DNA of 64,000 nucleotides, taken from positions 2,914,001 to 2,978,000 of the forward strand of contig NZ_CP016761.1 in the NCBI RefSeq assembly GCF_001642935.1, given 5' to 3'. The position numbers and the translations under genes are program-made. Shown here piece after piece: positions 25,718-33,846 of the stretch (position 1 is its first letter; each line of letters opens with the position of its first letter). The stretch is from Fictibacillus arsenicus. GTDB lineage: Bacteria; Bacillota; Bacilli; Bacillales; Fictibacillaceae. The notes below the pieces were generated by a model, which saw only the letters and a list, made by a program, of their open reading frames with translations, was not told where the DNA came from and ran no database searches.

Positions 25718-26794
25718 TTAAATTAGATCATTGAGAAGTTCTTCAAAAGGAAACGGATAGTGATTCATCACTTGTTCTTTTAAATCTTTAGGAATGAGTT
25801 GGGTGTATATTGATGTAGTTTTAGGATCTTCATGACCCATCATTTGCATCAAGAATGGTTTCTTGATTCCGGCTTTTAAACACTTAACTGCAAAGGTATG
25901 ACGAAAAGAATGAACAGTGAAATCTAATCCCAAATCAATAGAATCAAATAAATCACGGACTAACTTCTGAACACTTCTTTCCAATACCTTCTTCTCCCTA
26001 ATCAAACCCTCATCTTGGCAAAAAAGATACCCTTTTAAATCCGAGTTCCACTGGGTGACACCACTCAATTTCAAATAATGCAATACAGCGGTTTTTACTT
26101 CTTTGAATATAGGAATGTACCGTTCTTTATTCCCTTTTCCTTTTCGGATAAAGATCAACCCTTCATCTACATTAAAATCACTCACTTTTAAATTTGTAAG
26201 TTCGCTAACTCTACAGCCAGTACCTAATAAAAATATAAGCATAGCTCTTTTACGGTAACCATATGTTTTTTGCAAAGCACCATTAAGTACATTTTTAATT
26301 TGTGAATCACTTAAATATCTGGGCAATGTTGTAACAGAGTTGAGAGAAAACCTATAACGCAGGTCCTTATCTAAGTAACCTTTCTCAAATGCAAATTTAT
26401 ATAAATTGCGAATGATTGCCATGTATTTATTCACGGTATTTATGGATAATTTATTATCTTTTCTTGGGGAACTACTCTCTAATAGAGTCAGAATAATCTC
26501 TTCATTTAATTGATAAAGTGTTATATCGCGGTGTTTTTCATTTACAAAGTTTTTAACCCGATTTAAAAAGTTTAGATACGTTATCAAAGTAGTCGAAGTC
26601 CTCTTATTTGTTCCTTCAAGCTTCTTAAGATTACATATATATTCATCAAGGATTTGAACAAAAGACATGTGTTGTTGAGGAACAGAGATATAATGGTTCT
26701 TGTTCTCAACTATATTTCGAAGCTCTTCAATCGTTATTCCTAACTCATTTACAAGTAACTCATAATCTAAATTTGTTTGTTTTTTTATTGCCAT
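25718..26794 (-). CDS. tyrosine recombinase, second gene of trio
   Basis: This 358-residue tyrosine recombinase has an N-terminal SAM-like domain (about 45-150). The catalytic domain has Arg in LGTGCRVSELTNLKV (about 189-203), the VHSFRHTFAVKCLKAG box (about 295-310) and MMGHEDPKTTSIYTQL (nucleophile Tyr, about 317-332). All active-site residues are present. It is closest in style to XerD or Tn554 TnpA/B and lies only 6 bp after the upstream recombinase, with an AGGTGAATT ribosome binding site. The three products are expected to act together. Confidence 0.82.
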   Translation of the reverse strand: MAIKKQTNLDYELLVNELGITIEELRNIVENKNHYISVPQQHMSFVQILDEYICNLKKLEGTNKRTSTTLITYLNFLNRVKNFVNEKHRDITLYQLNEEIILTLLESSSPRKDNKLSINTVNKYMAIIRNLYKFAFEKGYLDKDLRYRFSLNSVTTLPRYLSDSQIKNVLNGALQKTYGYRKRAMLIFLLGTGCRVSELTNLKVSDFNVDEGLIFIRKGKGNKERYIPIFKEVKTAVLHYLKLSGVTQWNSDLKGYLFCQDEGLIREKKVLERSVQKLVRDLFDSIDLGLDFTVHSFRHTFAVKCLKAGIKKPFLMQMMGHEDPKTTSIYTQLIPKDLKEQVMNHYPFPFEELLNDLI

Positions 26795-26800
26795 AATAAT

Positions 26801-28120
26801 TCACCTCATATTCATAAGTGGACTTTTATCTATGGTATTTTTCAATAGTCGTTTTTTAGATCGATGTACATAATAATTGGTAGACCGCCATTCTTTATGT
26901 CCGATACTCTCAGAAACGCGCTGGAAATTATGTTCTTCTATAGCATTTGTAATTGTAGTATGACGGAAGGCTAATGCTGGATAGAGAGATTCACCAAAAG
27001 CGTGTTTATTAGCGTTATAAAATACAATGTTAATTCCACTAGGTGAAAGTGGTCCCCCTCTAGATCCCACAAACAAATGTTTTGTATTAGGCAGATATTC
27101 ATTTCTTATATCAAGGTAATCTTCAATTACCTCCATTACTTCATGGCTAATTTTCACTTTTCTTCTTTCTGTTTTACTACAATGTAAAGAAAGAGTCCTT
27201 TCCACCATGTCAACATCATTTATAGTCAAGTTTGATACTTCAATTGGTCTACATCCTGTATCTAAAATAATTAAAAATACCGACAAATCCCGTGTGACAT
27301 GTGGAGAGGATTCATATATAGCGTTTATTAATTCAATCATTCTTTCTTTTGGTACGTAATCATTTCTACGTTTTGATCTTCCACGTAATCCAAGGGGAAT
27401 AGAGTATCTCTTGCTTATTAGAGACCGACTGATCAAAAATTTGACAAACAGCTGCACCGTTCTCAGGTAGATTGTAGCAGTTTCTAAATGAATTTCTTCC
27501 AAAGAAACTCGTGAAGATAGCATTTTTTCATACTTTCCAATCTGTTCAAATAAAAGTACTTCCTTTTTTTCTTCATAAAACACATCAATCGATAAACCAT
27601 TTTGTATTAAAAATTGATTGAATTTCATAAGTTTTGTTCGATACTTAAATGAATTAGAATACTTCTTATTTCTTAAATAGGATTGAAAGTCTATTATGAT
27701 TTCTGGAAGAGTATTTTTTCTTGATGAATGAGTATGATTTCTTTGATCACTCTTAGATGACTTTGACGTTGTACTTAGCAGTCTGAGATACTGCTCAAAA
27801 CCTGCATCAAGGCAAATAGCTTTCTTTTCCTTCAAGTAAGTTAAATATCGGGTTAAAATCTTTTCTCTCTTTTTAAAAAGCGATGATGAATATCCTTTAT
27901 AAGAATATTTCCTACTCAAGTAATCTAAGTATTTTTGATAGTCTTTCAAAGTTACTTCAGACCACTCTTTCCCTATGAAAAACGAAAAATCCATTATGAT
28001 GTTTTTATATTCATTTTTTGTATTCGGATTATTTATTCTCTGTAGAAACAAAAAATCCACGATTTGATTTTCGTCTCTGTTTAGTAATTTGATATCCACT
28101 TCGTGCTTTAATAACAACAT
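26801..28120 (-). CDS. tyrosine recombinase-like, first gene of trio (degenerate His box)
   Basis: This is the largest member of the trio, 439 residues. An extra N-terminal SAM-like region (about 10-100) precedes a second core-binding domain (about 140-240). The catalytic Arg is in TGCRPIEVSNL, and the terminal IGHKEWRSTNYYVHR holds the His and Tyr. The usual H-x-x-R box reads PALAFRHTTI: the Arg-His part is kept but the first His is replaced, so catalysis may be impaired and the protein may have a structural role. AAGGAGGTAAAAG precedes the ATG. A strong hairpin with a T10 run lies in its leader. Confidence 0.75.
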   Translation of the reverse strand: MLLLKHEVDIKLLNRDENQIVDFLFLQRINNPNTKNEYKNIIMDFSFFIGKEWSEVTLKDYQKYLDYLSRKYSYKGYSSSLFKKREKILTRYLTYLKEKKAICLDAGFEQYLRLLSTTSKSSKSDQRNHTHSSRKNTLPEIIIDFQSYLRNKKYSNSFKYRTKLMKFNQFLIQNGLSIDVFYEEKKEVLLFEQIGKYEKMLSSRVSLEEIHLETATIYLRTVQLFVKFLISRSLISKRYSIPLGLRGRSKRRNDYVPKERMIELINAIYESSPHVTRDLSVFLIILDTGCRPIEVSNLTINDVDMVERTLSLHCSKTERRKVKISHEVMEVIEDYLDIRNEYLPNTKHLFVGSRGGPLSPSGINIVFYNANKHAFGESLYPALAFRHTTITNAIEEHNFQRVSESIGHKEWRSTNYYVHRSKKRLLKNTIDKSPLMNMR

Positions 28121-28575
28121 CTAATCTTTTACCTCCTTAAAATTTTCAAATTTTGGTATAATCTATTTAACAAATACGTTGTTTCGGTTACTCAAAACAA
28201 TGGTGGCACACTCTTCGGAGCAAAAAAAAAATGCCTGGTAACATTGTTACCAGACATTTCCAAAAGTATTCGTGGAATCCCATTTCTACGAATATTCGCT
28301 TTATCCTACTAAAGGATATGGTAACATATTTTCCGGATTTTGGATACGATTTTCTTTTTAAAATTTCATTGAAAGGGGTGTTGGAATGAATGATGTTAAC
28401 TAATTTTTATAATGATTCTTTTTATCCAGTAAATACAGGTCAAGCAAAATATCAATTCAATCCTTCATTAATCATAATCGTATCCTTTAAAGACGAATAT
28501 CAAAAGAAGAGACTTTTATAAGTCTTTCATAGAGGAACTTCCATATATGACAGTAAACTTATCTTGGTGATATAT
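28121..28575. other. divergent regulatory region of the trio and the 278-aa gene
   Basis: This 455-bp region has no gene. It holds the attenuator-like hairpins at 28231-28294, a short TTTAACAAATACGTTGTTT segment (about 28168) that weakly resembles the boxes of the cassette repeats, and AT-rich promoter-like sequence toward the plus-strand gene. A short ORF-like stretch at about 28387-28520 lacks clear coding character. Confidence 0.4.
28231..28294 (-). promoter_or_regulatory. attenuator-like double hairpin in the trio leader
   Basis: On the minus strand, a first hairpin (TATTCGTAGAA with its partner, 28267-28294) is followed by a second (28231-28257, 13-bp arms ATGTCTGGTAACA / TGTTACCAGGCAT, one mismatch) and then ten T. 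This is a strong intrinsic terminator about 110 nt before the first recombinase start, as in transcription attenuation. It could also simply block read-through from upstream. Confidence 0.55.
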
Positions 28576-29412
28576 ATGGAGGAACAATCTGCTTTTAAAG
28601 ATTTCATTGAGGGCAAAATCACAGAAGAAACTTTTTTTTCCAAGAAAACAGATAATGCGGGAAGACTATCTATTGATTTTGAGGAGCTAGATTTACTAAA
28701 AAATAATATGAACCTGTTCAGAAAATTTTTATTAGCTCTTTCATTGAAAGGGCGAATAAGGATTCTTCTACATTACCAGCTTCTCGGTATGACACACGAG
28801 AGCTTAACAGATAAATACGGAATTCCAAAGGATCAATTGAGAGTTCTTAAAGGACAGCACGATCCAAAAGAAAAATATAAAGGTGAAATTAGAACCATAA
28901 TAAAAAATAATATTCCTAATGATTTGTATGCAGCTCTTGCCATCTTTACACGTTTACCTGAACCTTGGATTAGAGAAAAAGTCCCTAATTCTTTCTGGTC
29001 TGTGGCTCATTTTGAAAAAATCGCGGATTTCTTATCATTAGATGAATTTCTTGTTTACTTAAACGAAACAGAGAAGAAAGCTTTAAAATCCAAGAAAGAG
29101 AAACATAGAAGGCCAAATAACCAATGGGTATTTGATATTAGAGGGGTCATACTACAATTTAACAGCAAACATAAAATTTATCTAAGAATTGCAATATATG
29201 AATTAGGTGGATTTGTTATTGAAGTGTTTAGCGAAAAAAATGAAATATATGATTTCATAATCCTCCAAGAAATATTATTGGGTTTTGGCCCTATTCAAAC
29301 AGGCTACTTTGAAACAATAATAAAAAAACGTTTAAATCCTGTAATTATTTGCAAAAGCCGTTCACAAATTTTAAATACACCAATAGAATTAAAACCGTTT
29401 ATCACCTTATAG
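28576..29412 (+). CDS. unknown protein (278 aa) divergent from the recombinase trio
   Basis: I do not recognise the family. The 278-residue soluble protein has a short N-terminal acidic segment (MEEQSAFKDFIEGKITEETFF), a helical region with RIRILLHYQLLGMTHESLTDKYGI (about 58-82) that looks like an HTH, and a C-terminal beta-rich domain (about 165-278). The ATG at 28576 follows GGTGAT; the TTG at 28564 lacks a ribosome binding site. It begins a plus-strand trio with a 41-aa and an excisionase-like gene. The HTH-like stretch (YGIPKDQLRVLKG) suggests DNA binding, possibly as an accessory factor or regulator of the recombinases. Confidence 0.6.
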   Translation: MEEQSAFKDFIEGKITEETFFSKKTDNAGRLSIDFEELDLLKNNMNLFRKFLLALSLKGRIRILLHYQLLGMTHESLTDKYGIPKDQLRVLKGQHDPKEKYKGEIRTIIKNNIPNDLYAALAIFTRLPEPWIREKVPNSFWSVAHFEKIADFLSLDEFLVYLNETEKKALKSKKEKHRRPNNQWVFDIRGVILQFNSKHKIYLRIAIYELGGFVIEVFSEKNEIYDFIILQEILLGFGPIQTGYFETIIKKRLNPVIICKSRSQILNTPIELKPFITL

Positions 29413-29481
29413 ACTTTTTAAAGTCTAACATTATTTTAGTTTCTATTTATGTTCAACCTCCTAAAAAAGGAGGTTTTTCTT

Positions 29482-29607
29482 ATGGATAAAGAAGCTAATT
29501 CCAGCCAGCAAAATTTAGAAGATCTAAAAAGAAAACAAGCAATTGAACTGCTAGAAAGTTGGAAGGAAAAACTGAAAGAAAAGAATAGTAATAATGAAAA
29601 AAAGTGA
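29482..29607 (+). CDS. small charged protein (41 aa)
   Basis: A very strong AAAAAAGGAGG ribosome binding site lies 8 nt before an ATG opening a 41-codon frame. The product is Lys/Glu-rich and helical (LKRKQAIELLESWKEKLKE), with coiled-coil character. It overlaps the next gene by 14 nt in another frame, as in coupled genes. I do not recognise it. Placement between the 278-aa protein and an Xis-like HTH protein suggests an accessory role. Confidence 0.6.
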   Translation: MDKEANSSQQNLEDLKRKQAIELLESWKEKLKEKNSNNEKK

Positions 29608-29806
29608 GCATAAAATGATCGTTAAAGAACAGGAAGAAAATTATCCATTGGTTCTAACCGCCAAAGATATAAGCCAGATCTTAAAAATATCGAAACCAAC
29701 TGCATATGAATTGATGAATCAAACAGATTTTCCATTAATGAAAATTGGTAGATGCAAAAGAGTATTCCGGTTTGAATTCTTTAACTGGCTAAGAAATCGA
29801 GTTTGA
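29594..29806 (+). CDS. excisionase-like helix-turn-helix protein (70 aa)
   Basis: This 70-residue DNA-binding protein is of the HTH_17/excisionase type. LTAKDISQILKISKPTAYELM (about 21-41) is the helix-turn-helix, and FPLMKIGRCKRVFRFEFFNWL (about 46-66) is the wing with the typical G-x-x-x-R-F pattern. Such proteins act as recombination directionality factors or small regulators. The ATG overlaps the end of the 41-aa gene. The nearest recombinases are the trio and the integrase; which one it serves cannot be told from sequence. Confidence 0.7.
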   Translation: MKKSEHKMIVKEQEENYPLVLTAKDISQILKISKPTAYELMNQTDFPLMKIGRCKRVFRFEFFNWLRNRV

Positions 29807-30374
29807 TTTTAAATCCTTTTTCTAGTATCAATGTTCAACAACAGCCTTATATTTTAATTAACGTGTTTTGTAGGAGTACAAAAAGTGAAAAAACATAAAG
29901 TATCGAATAAAATTAGCAATATTGAAAAAGCACTGAAGTCAGTGCTTTTCCACTTTTTATTAAATTAAATTATACATAGATTTCTTCAGCAAACGTACCC
30001 GTTGAATTTGTTTTAGGTTAACTGGTCAAATATATCTTTACTGGCTTCTTTTCTCCTTTAAGGTTTAGGTCTTAAATTCTCTATATCATCTATGAGCTTT
30101 TGGAGTATTTAAATGTTTTGTTTGAATGAATTGCGAAAATCGGTTAAATCCCCCATTCCTGTTGGAGACTGTTTAATTATTACAGCATCTTTCGTACTAT
30201 ACGATTCATATTCCTTTTTCATCTTAATTACCCCGCTAGACTTAATTTCTTTCCACAAATTTGAAGTGTTATAAATATGTATTATTCTTAATACAACTCC
30301 GCTACTTCGATAAAGCTCTTTTAACCGTTCGGTTTATCTTTATCTTCTACTTCTTTTTCAATTCCTTCTGTTAA
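29807..30374. other. degenerate region downstream of the HTH gene
   Basis: There is no intact gene here. A plus-strand terminator hairpin AAAAGCACTG / CAGTGCTTTT lies at 29926-29950. At about 29981-30010, CTTCAGCAAACGTACCCGTTGAATT looks like a decayed cassette repeat. A minus-strand gene remnant occupies 30109-30333. Confidence 0.45.
30109..30333 (-). pseudogene. gene remnant (open frame without start)
   Basis: An open minus-strand frame of about 74 codons ends at TAA 30109 and includes LWKEIKSSGVIKMKKEYESY and IIKQSPTGMGDLTDF. It has no start at its 5' boundary (stop at about 30336); an internal ATG at 30222 would give only 37 residues. I do not recognise the protein. It looks like the 3' part of a decayed cassette gene. 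Confidence 0.35.
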
Positions 30375-30452
30375 TAATCATTCACAATCCTGCTAATTTT
30401 CTTGAGGAAGGGTGATATATTTATGCAGCAATAGCACCCGATTGCGGAATAA
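30375..30452 (-). repeat. cassette repeat copy A
   Basis: The left box ATTCACAATCCTGC and right box GCACCCGATTGCGGAATAA form an imperfect inverted repeat. The right end abuts the stop codon of the HIT gene (30453). The central hairpin is degenerate here. Confidence 0.65.
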
Positions 30453-30782
30453 CTATCTCAGTGGTTTTCCTGAGACAATATGCCAATGCAAATGTTTTGA
30501 GTCTTGATAGGACCCTAAATTTGTAATAACTCTACAAGCTCCATTTTCTTTTGTAACCTTAGTTGCAACCTTTTTAATTACACCCAGTAGTTCTAATAAT
30601 AATTCGGTATCACTGTCCTCTAATGCAATTAAAGAAGAGATATGTTTCTTTGGAATTGCAACAATATGTACCGGATAAAAAGGTCTTGTATGATTATAGG
30701 CTAATACATTTTCTGTCTCTAACACTTTATTTACGTGGGTTTTACCACTTAAAACCTCATCACAATAAAAGTCTTCAGTCAT
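30453..30782 (-). CDS. HIT-family nucleotide hydrolase/transferase
   Basis: This 109-residue histidine-triad protein hydrolyses or transfers nucleotides from adenosine phosphoramidate-type or dinucleoside polyphosphate substrates. The N-terminal Cys/His zinc residues of Hint proteins are not obvious. FYPVHIVAIPKKHISSL (about 35-51) is the conserved strand-turn, and HLHWHIVSG (about 96-104) is the histidine triad. It overlaps the upstream hydrolase gene by ATGA, so the two form one cassette-like operon. Repeat copy A begins right at its stop. It is a complete gene of normal length. Confidence 0.85.
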   Translation of the reverse strand: MTEDFYCDEVLSGKTHVNKVLETENVLAYNHTRPFYPVHIVAIPKKHISSLIALEDSDTELLLELLGVIKKVATKVTKENGACRVITNLGSYQDSKHLHWHIVSGKPLR

Positions 30783-31669
30783 AATTCCTCTCCTCGATCT
30801 AAAAACTCTTGGACTGTCCCATTAAACTTTTCTGGTTCCTCTAATTCAGGGAAATGTGCACTGTTATTAAACAGTATGATTTCACTACTCCTTAATTCTT
30901 TATGTATTAACGTTGAAATAGGTATACCTGTATTTCGGTCAAAAACACCCGTGATAATTATAGATTGGTGATTAATGTCTTTTAGACGCTCGAGTAGTGG
31001 GATTGCAACAGGATTTTTTTGTAATGCTTTTAACATGAGTCCCGTATTTTCTAAGTTACTTTCCTCCCACATTTTTCTATTCTTTTTTGATATGTCTTGA
31101 TTTTGAAACAATAATAAATCAACTGATTTACTATCTACCAATTCCCAAAACTTGTTGTATGTTTCGTCAATATTTAACCCTTTATTAAGGACATCTTGCA
31201 TTTGTCTATACATTTGGTGATCAACCACCGAACAAAAACCCGTAATCTGAACCATCTTATTTATTTCTGTATTTATAAGACTGGGTCCGGATAGAACGAT
31301 TTTATTTATTTCTTCTGAAGTTGCATGGGCAATCTCTAGAGCTAACTCTCCCCCAAAGGAATACCCCAGTAGATCTACTTTCTTTACATCTAACCACCTC
31401 AGTAAAGATTTAAAATCCTCAACCAACAAATCAATAGAGTAATTTGTATCATCTGAGGGTTTGCTAGTTCTACCGCATCCACGTTGCTCATAATAAATAA
31501 CTGTTCTACTATTTGAGAGTAAAGGACCTATTGTTCGTTCAAATACATAATGATTCCCACCTGGACCTCCGTGTAAAACCACTAAAGGAATTGTATTATT
31601 CTCACTTCCTGCTACCCTAATCCAATGGGTAATGCCATTTAATTTTGTTTTAAATTCTCCATCCCTCAA
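30779..31669 (-). CDS. alpha/beta hydrolase, proline iminopeptidase-like
   Basis: This 296-residue serine hydrolase has the proline iminopeptidase layout. The oxyanion motif is LHGGPGGNHYVF (about 33-44), the YEQRGCGRTSKP loop is at about 60-71, the nucleophile Ser is in LLGYSFGGELAL (about 99-110), the acid Asp in ITGVFDRNTG (about 239-248), and the His in NSAHFPELEEP (about 270-280). It would cleave N-terminal proline or small amide/ester substrates in the cytoplasm. The start is TTG at 31669 with AGGTG 7 nt upstream. It is coupled by ATGA overlap to the HIT gene. Exact specificity is unknown. Confidence 0.8.
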   Translation of the reverse strand: MRDGEFKTKLNGITHWIRVAGSENNTIPLVVLHGGPGGNHYVFERTIGPLLSNSRTVIYYEQRGCGRTSKPSDDTNYSIDLLVEDFKSLLRWLDVKKVDLLGYSFGGELALEIAHATSEEINKIVLSGPSLINTEINKMVQITGFCSVVDHQMYRQMQDVLNKGLNIDETYNKFWELVDSKSVDLLLFQNQDISKKNRKMWEESNLENTGLMLKALQKNPVAIPLLERLKDINHQSIIITGVFDRNTGIPISTLIHKELRSSEIILFNNSAHFPELEEPEKFNGTVQEFLDRGEEL

Positions 31670-31705
31670 TAACAGACACCTCGATTTTGATAAAGTTCCA
31701 AACCT

Positions 31706-31770
31706 TTATTAGTTCAATAAAAAAGAGCACATTCCTTTCTTAAGAAATGCACCCGATTGTTGAAGAAGAA
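31706..31770 (-). repeat. cassette repeat copy B
   Basis: AGTTCAATAAAAAAGAGCAC, the hairpin ATTCCTTTCTTAAGAAATGC and the box GCACCCGATTGTTGAAGAAG occur in order. On the minus strand the hairpin is followed by TTTTTT, so it also works as a terminator. It lacks the outer CTTATTCCACAATCC box of the full copies. Confidence 0.65.
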
Positions 31771-31853
31771 TTATTATGCTTTGAAAAATCAGTTTACAAC
31801 ATCAAAATATTAACGAATAATAATATTATTAGCTAACTATTGGGGATGGAAAA

Positions 31854-32153
31854 ATGAGTTCACTACTTGACTTAATGAGTTCGAAAAGTTTAGGAATATT
31901 TTGTTTTATAATTGCGTTAGTCTTATTATTCATTTCCTTTAACTATAAGGAATGGTACAGAAAGAACTTATTACTAAGTTTTAGCTTTTTTCAAATAAAC
32001 ATTGGAATTTTATCCATATTCGAAAATGAAACTTATTTGATTGGACTACATATAAGATTTTTTGAATACTTAGCAATAATCGGATTTTCATTGTTCCTTT
32101 TTAGTTTATCCCATGGGTTGTATGTAACTTTCAAACAGAGGCGTAGATTATGA
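31854..32153 (+). CDS. small membrane protein (99 aa)
   Basis: This 99-residue protein has three probable membrane helices (about 10-28, 38-57, 68-90) and a short basic C-terminus (KQRRRL). GGGGATGG lies just before the ATG. It is one of few plus-strand genes in the cassette region and may share a cassette with the convergent DUF5063 gene. I do not recognise the family. The function is unknown. Confidence 0.6.
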   Translation: MSSLLDLMSSKSLGIFCFIIALVLLFISFNYKEWYRKNLLLSFSFFQINIGILSIFENETYLIGLHIRFFEYLAIIGFSLFLFSLSHGLYVTFKQRRRL

Positions 32154-32238
32154 TTAAAAACTACATTATAAATAGTGTAATGTATACAAATTTTGTTCCC
32201 TTTTCAACTAACCTTTACTTAAATAAGAAAAGTGATTT

Positions 32239-32688
32239 TTAATTAAAATTCAATGAATGTAAGGCTCGCATTGCATTAATTGCGTGTCTACCCCAATGGA
32301 TTTCAAAGTTAAATTTCCAATACCAAGTTGCTTCTACTTGTTTGTCTCTTTGGTACAATAAAACCCCTTCTTTTAAGTCTTTATAAATGTCTAAGAGGTC
32401 GTCAGTTAAACTTCCACAAACAGGTTCTTCAAATGTGTACGGTTCGAAGACTACCCAATATGTATCGTTTCTTTTAAGTTTCAAATCTGGTAAATCAAAA
32501 TTCAAGTCAGATACTTCAGTGTGTTTAGGTTTAACTTCGGGAAGAGATATAGCCTGAACATATAGAGCTGAGACAGAAAAAAGAAGTTGATTTAATTTAT
32601 TAGTATCGTTATTGGTAGTATAATTTTCAACTAAGTCACAAAAGGATATTGCCGAACCTAAGAAAACTTGAACTTCTTTTAAGTCCAT
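32239..32688 (-). CDS. DUF5063 family protein
   Basis: This 149-residue helical protein has the DUF5063 features: VQVFLGSAISFCDLVENY at the N-terminus, then DTYWVVFEPYTFEEPVCGSL (about 75-94), DLLDIYKDLKEGV (about 97-109) and the C-terminal WYWKFNFEIHWGRHAINAMR (about 122-141). The family is found in Bacteroidota and Bacillota; its function is not established as far as I know. TAAGAGA precedes the ATG. Repeat copy C lies just upstream. Confidence 0.7.
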   Translation of the reverse strand: MDLKEVQVFLGSAISFCDLVENYTTNNDTNKLNQLLFSVSALYVQAISLPEVKPKHTEVSDLNFDLPDLKLKRNDTYWVVFEPYTFEEPVCGSLTDDLLDIYKDLKEGVLLYQRDKQVEATWYWKFNFEIHWGRHAINAMRALHSLNFN

Positions 32689-32722
32689 TTCTCTTACCTC
32701 CGAATCGTTTTTAACAAAAGAC

Positions 32723-32811
32723 TCTTACTCCACAATCTTGCTACGTTTGTTGAATAAGTTCTATAAAAAAGGCGTTAATCCCTCTTGGATCAACGCACCC
32801 GTTTGCTAAAT
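32723..32811 (-). repeat. cassette repeat copy C
   Basis: This is a full-form element. CTTACTCCACAATC pairs with TTTGTTGAATAAG nearby. TATAAAAAAG, the hairpin GGCGTTAATCC / GGATCAACGC and the box GCACCCGTTTGCTAAAT follow. It lies 48 bp past the stop of the effector-binding gene at 32859. Confidence 0.7.
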
Positions 32812-32858
32812 TTCAAAGTTCTATATTACTAATGAATAAAAGGTCAATAAAAAATCGT

Positions 32859-33341
32859 TTATGTGACTAATTGACTCTCTTTGCTTGTAACGTTATCGAT
32901 ACAACTATTTATCGGTATGTAAATCTCAACTTCTTCTCCTTCCTCAACCGGATGATACATCTCGATAAAATAAGATTCCTGTGTTGGGTGATATCCGTGT
33001 TCTTTAGACCATTTTTGTAAAGAAGTGTAAAGATCGGATACAACCGTCATACTCCCTCTCGTTGAAACAAATTCACCTGATATTTCTATATACTCCATGC
33101 CAGCTGGCACTTCATCCATCTTACCCTTCACTAGGACCCCAACATAATAATGTCCTTCTTTATGATCCTCACCTTTTTTCGGTTCGAAAAGCGAAACCTC
33201 TACTCCTAAGTGGTTCTTTATTTCATCAATTCTGCTCATGAATCCTTGTGCATTTATTGGCACCTCACTTGCCAAGTTGCTGTAAAGACCTTTGTTCTTC
33301 TTCCCCACTACTTGAAACACTTTGTTTATTCTTTTATTCAT
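32859..33341 (-). CDS. GyrI-like / AraC effector-binding domain protein
   Basis: This 160-residue stand-alone SOUL/GyrI-type small-molecule-binding domain has the alternating beta-alpha pattern: LASEVPINAQGFMSRIDEI, HYYVGVLVKG (about 65-74), VPAGMEYIEISGEFVSTRGS (about 79-98), LQKWSKEHGYHPTQ (about 108-121) and the conserved FIEMYHPVEEGEEVEIYIPI C-terminus. Such domains bind cationic or hydrophobic ligands, or hydrolyse cyclopropanoid toxins. It is the last gene of a minus-strand unit headed by an ECF sigma factor (36136). Confidence 0.75.
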   Translation of the reverse strand: MNKRINKVFQVVGKKNKGLYSNLASEVPINAQGFMSRIDEIKNHLGVEVSLFEPKKGEDHKEGHYYVGVLVKGKMDEVPAGMEYIEISGEFVSTRGSMTVVSDLYTSLQKWSKEHGYHPTQESYFIEMYHPVEEGEEVEIYIPINSCIDNVTSKESQLVT

Positions 33342-33399
33342 AATCTATTAACCACCTTTTTAAAAAATATATATAATACTCCATTTCATCTTGCATTAT

Positions 33400-33825
33400 T
33401 TATGGTGTAATCATGTGTAACTTTTTATATTTCGGGCTTAACTCACTCCATACATCAAACAAATTTCCACTGGGATCTTGAAATACAAAGTTCCTTCCAG
33501 CATGACCTCTGTTTTCTATTTTTCCAACATTAATTTCTTGTTCAATAAATTCATGATGCATTGTCTCTAACGTTTCAATCCCATTCACTTCAAACGTTAA
33601 CGAGAAACGTTCTTCTCCGTTGAAATCCTTAAAGTTAGAGGTTTGTCCCTGGTGCGACTTTACTAAAAAAATGCTTTGATCTGCAAGGTTAAGAATCGCC
33701 TTATCTTCATCTAGGTAACTTAATTCTGCACCTAGTTTATTAACATACCAATCTTTGGAGCTATGAATGTCTGTAACTGGAATATAGGTTGTACCCACTC
33801 TTTGTAATTTTTCTTTCATTTTCAT
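33400..33825 (-). CDS. VOC-family (glyoxalase/bleomycin-resistance-like) protein
   Basis: This 141-residue protein has two beta-alpha-beta-beta-beta modules of the vicinal oxygen chelate fold: TTYIPVTDIHSSKDWYVNKLG (about 12-32), a mid region with RFSLTFEVNG (about 72-81) and the terminal GRNFVFQDPSGNLFDVWSE (about 109-127), including the metal-site Glu/Asp near the C-terminus. Family members isomerise, cleave or sequester small toxins such as antibiotics. It lies between two effector-binding proteins in the sigma-factor operon. Confidence 0.8.
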   Translation of the reverse strand: MKMKEKLQRVGTTYIPVTDIHSSKDWYVNKLGAELSYLDEDKAILNLADQSIFLVKSHQGQTSNFKDFNGEERFSLTFEVNGIETLETMHHEFIEQEINVGKIENRGHAGRNFVFQDPSGNLFDVWSELSPKYKKLHMITP

Positions 33826-33846
33826 ATACCCTCTTTGTAATTAGAA

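Larger units (their letters stand above)
24731..28120 (-). mobile_element. recombinase-in-trio (RIT/Tn554-like) module
   Basis: Three consecutive tyrosine-recombinase genes (26801-28120, 25718-26794, 24731-25699) lie on the minus strand with 6- and 18-bp gaps, the hallmark of RIT elements and similar to Tn554 TnpA/TnpB. I could not identify confident terminal inverted repeats. AATGTGGCCACTATTC (about 24560) and AATGGTGGCACACTC (about 28199) are loosely similar on the same strand. A strong hairpin terminator or attenuator precedes the first gene. It may be the mobility engine of the adjacent cassette array; that link is inference. Confidence 0.7.
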
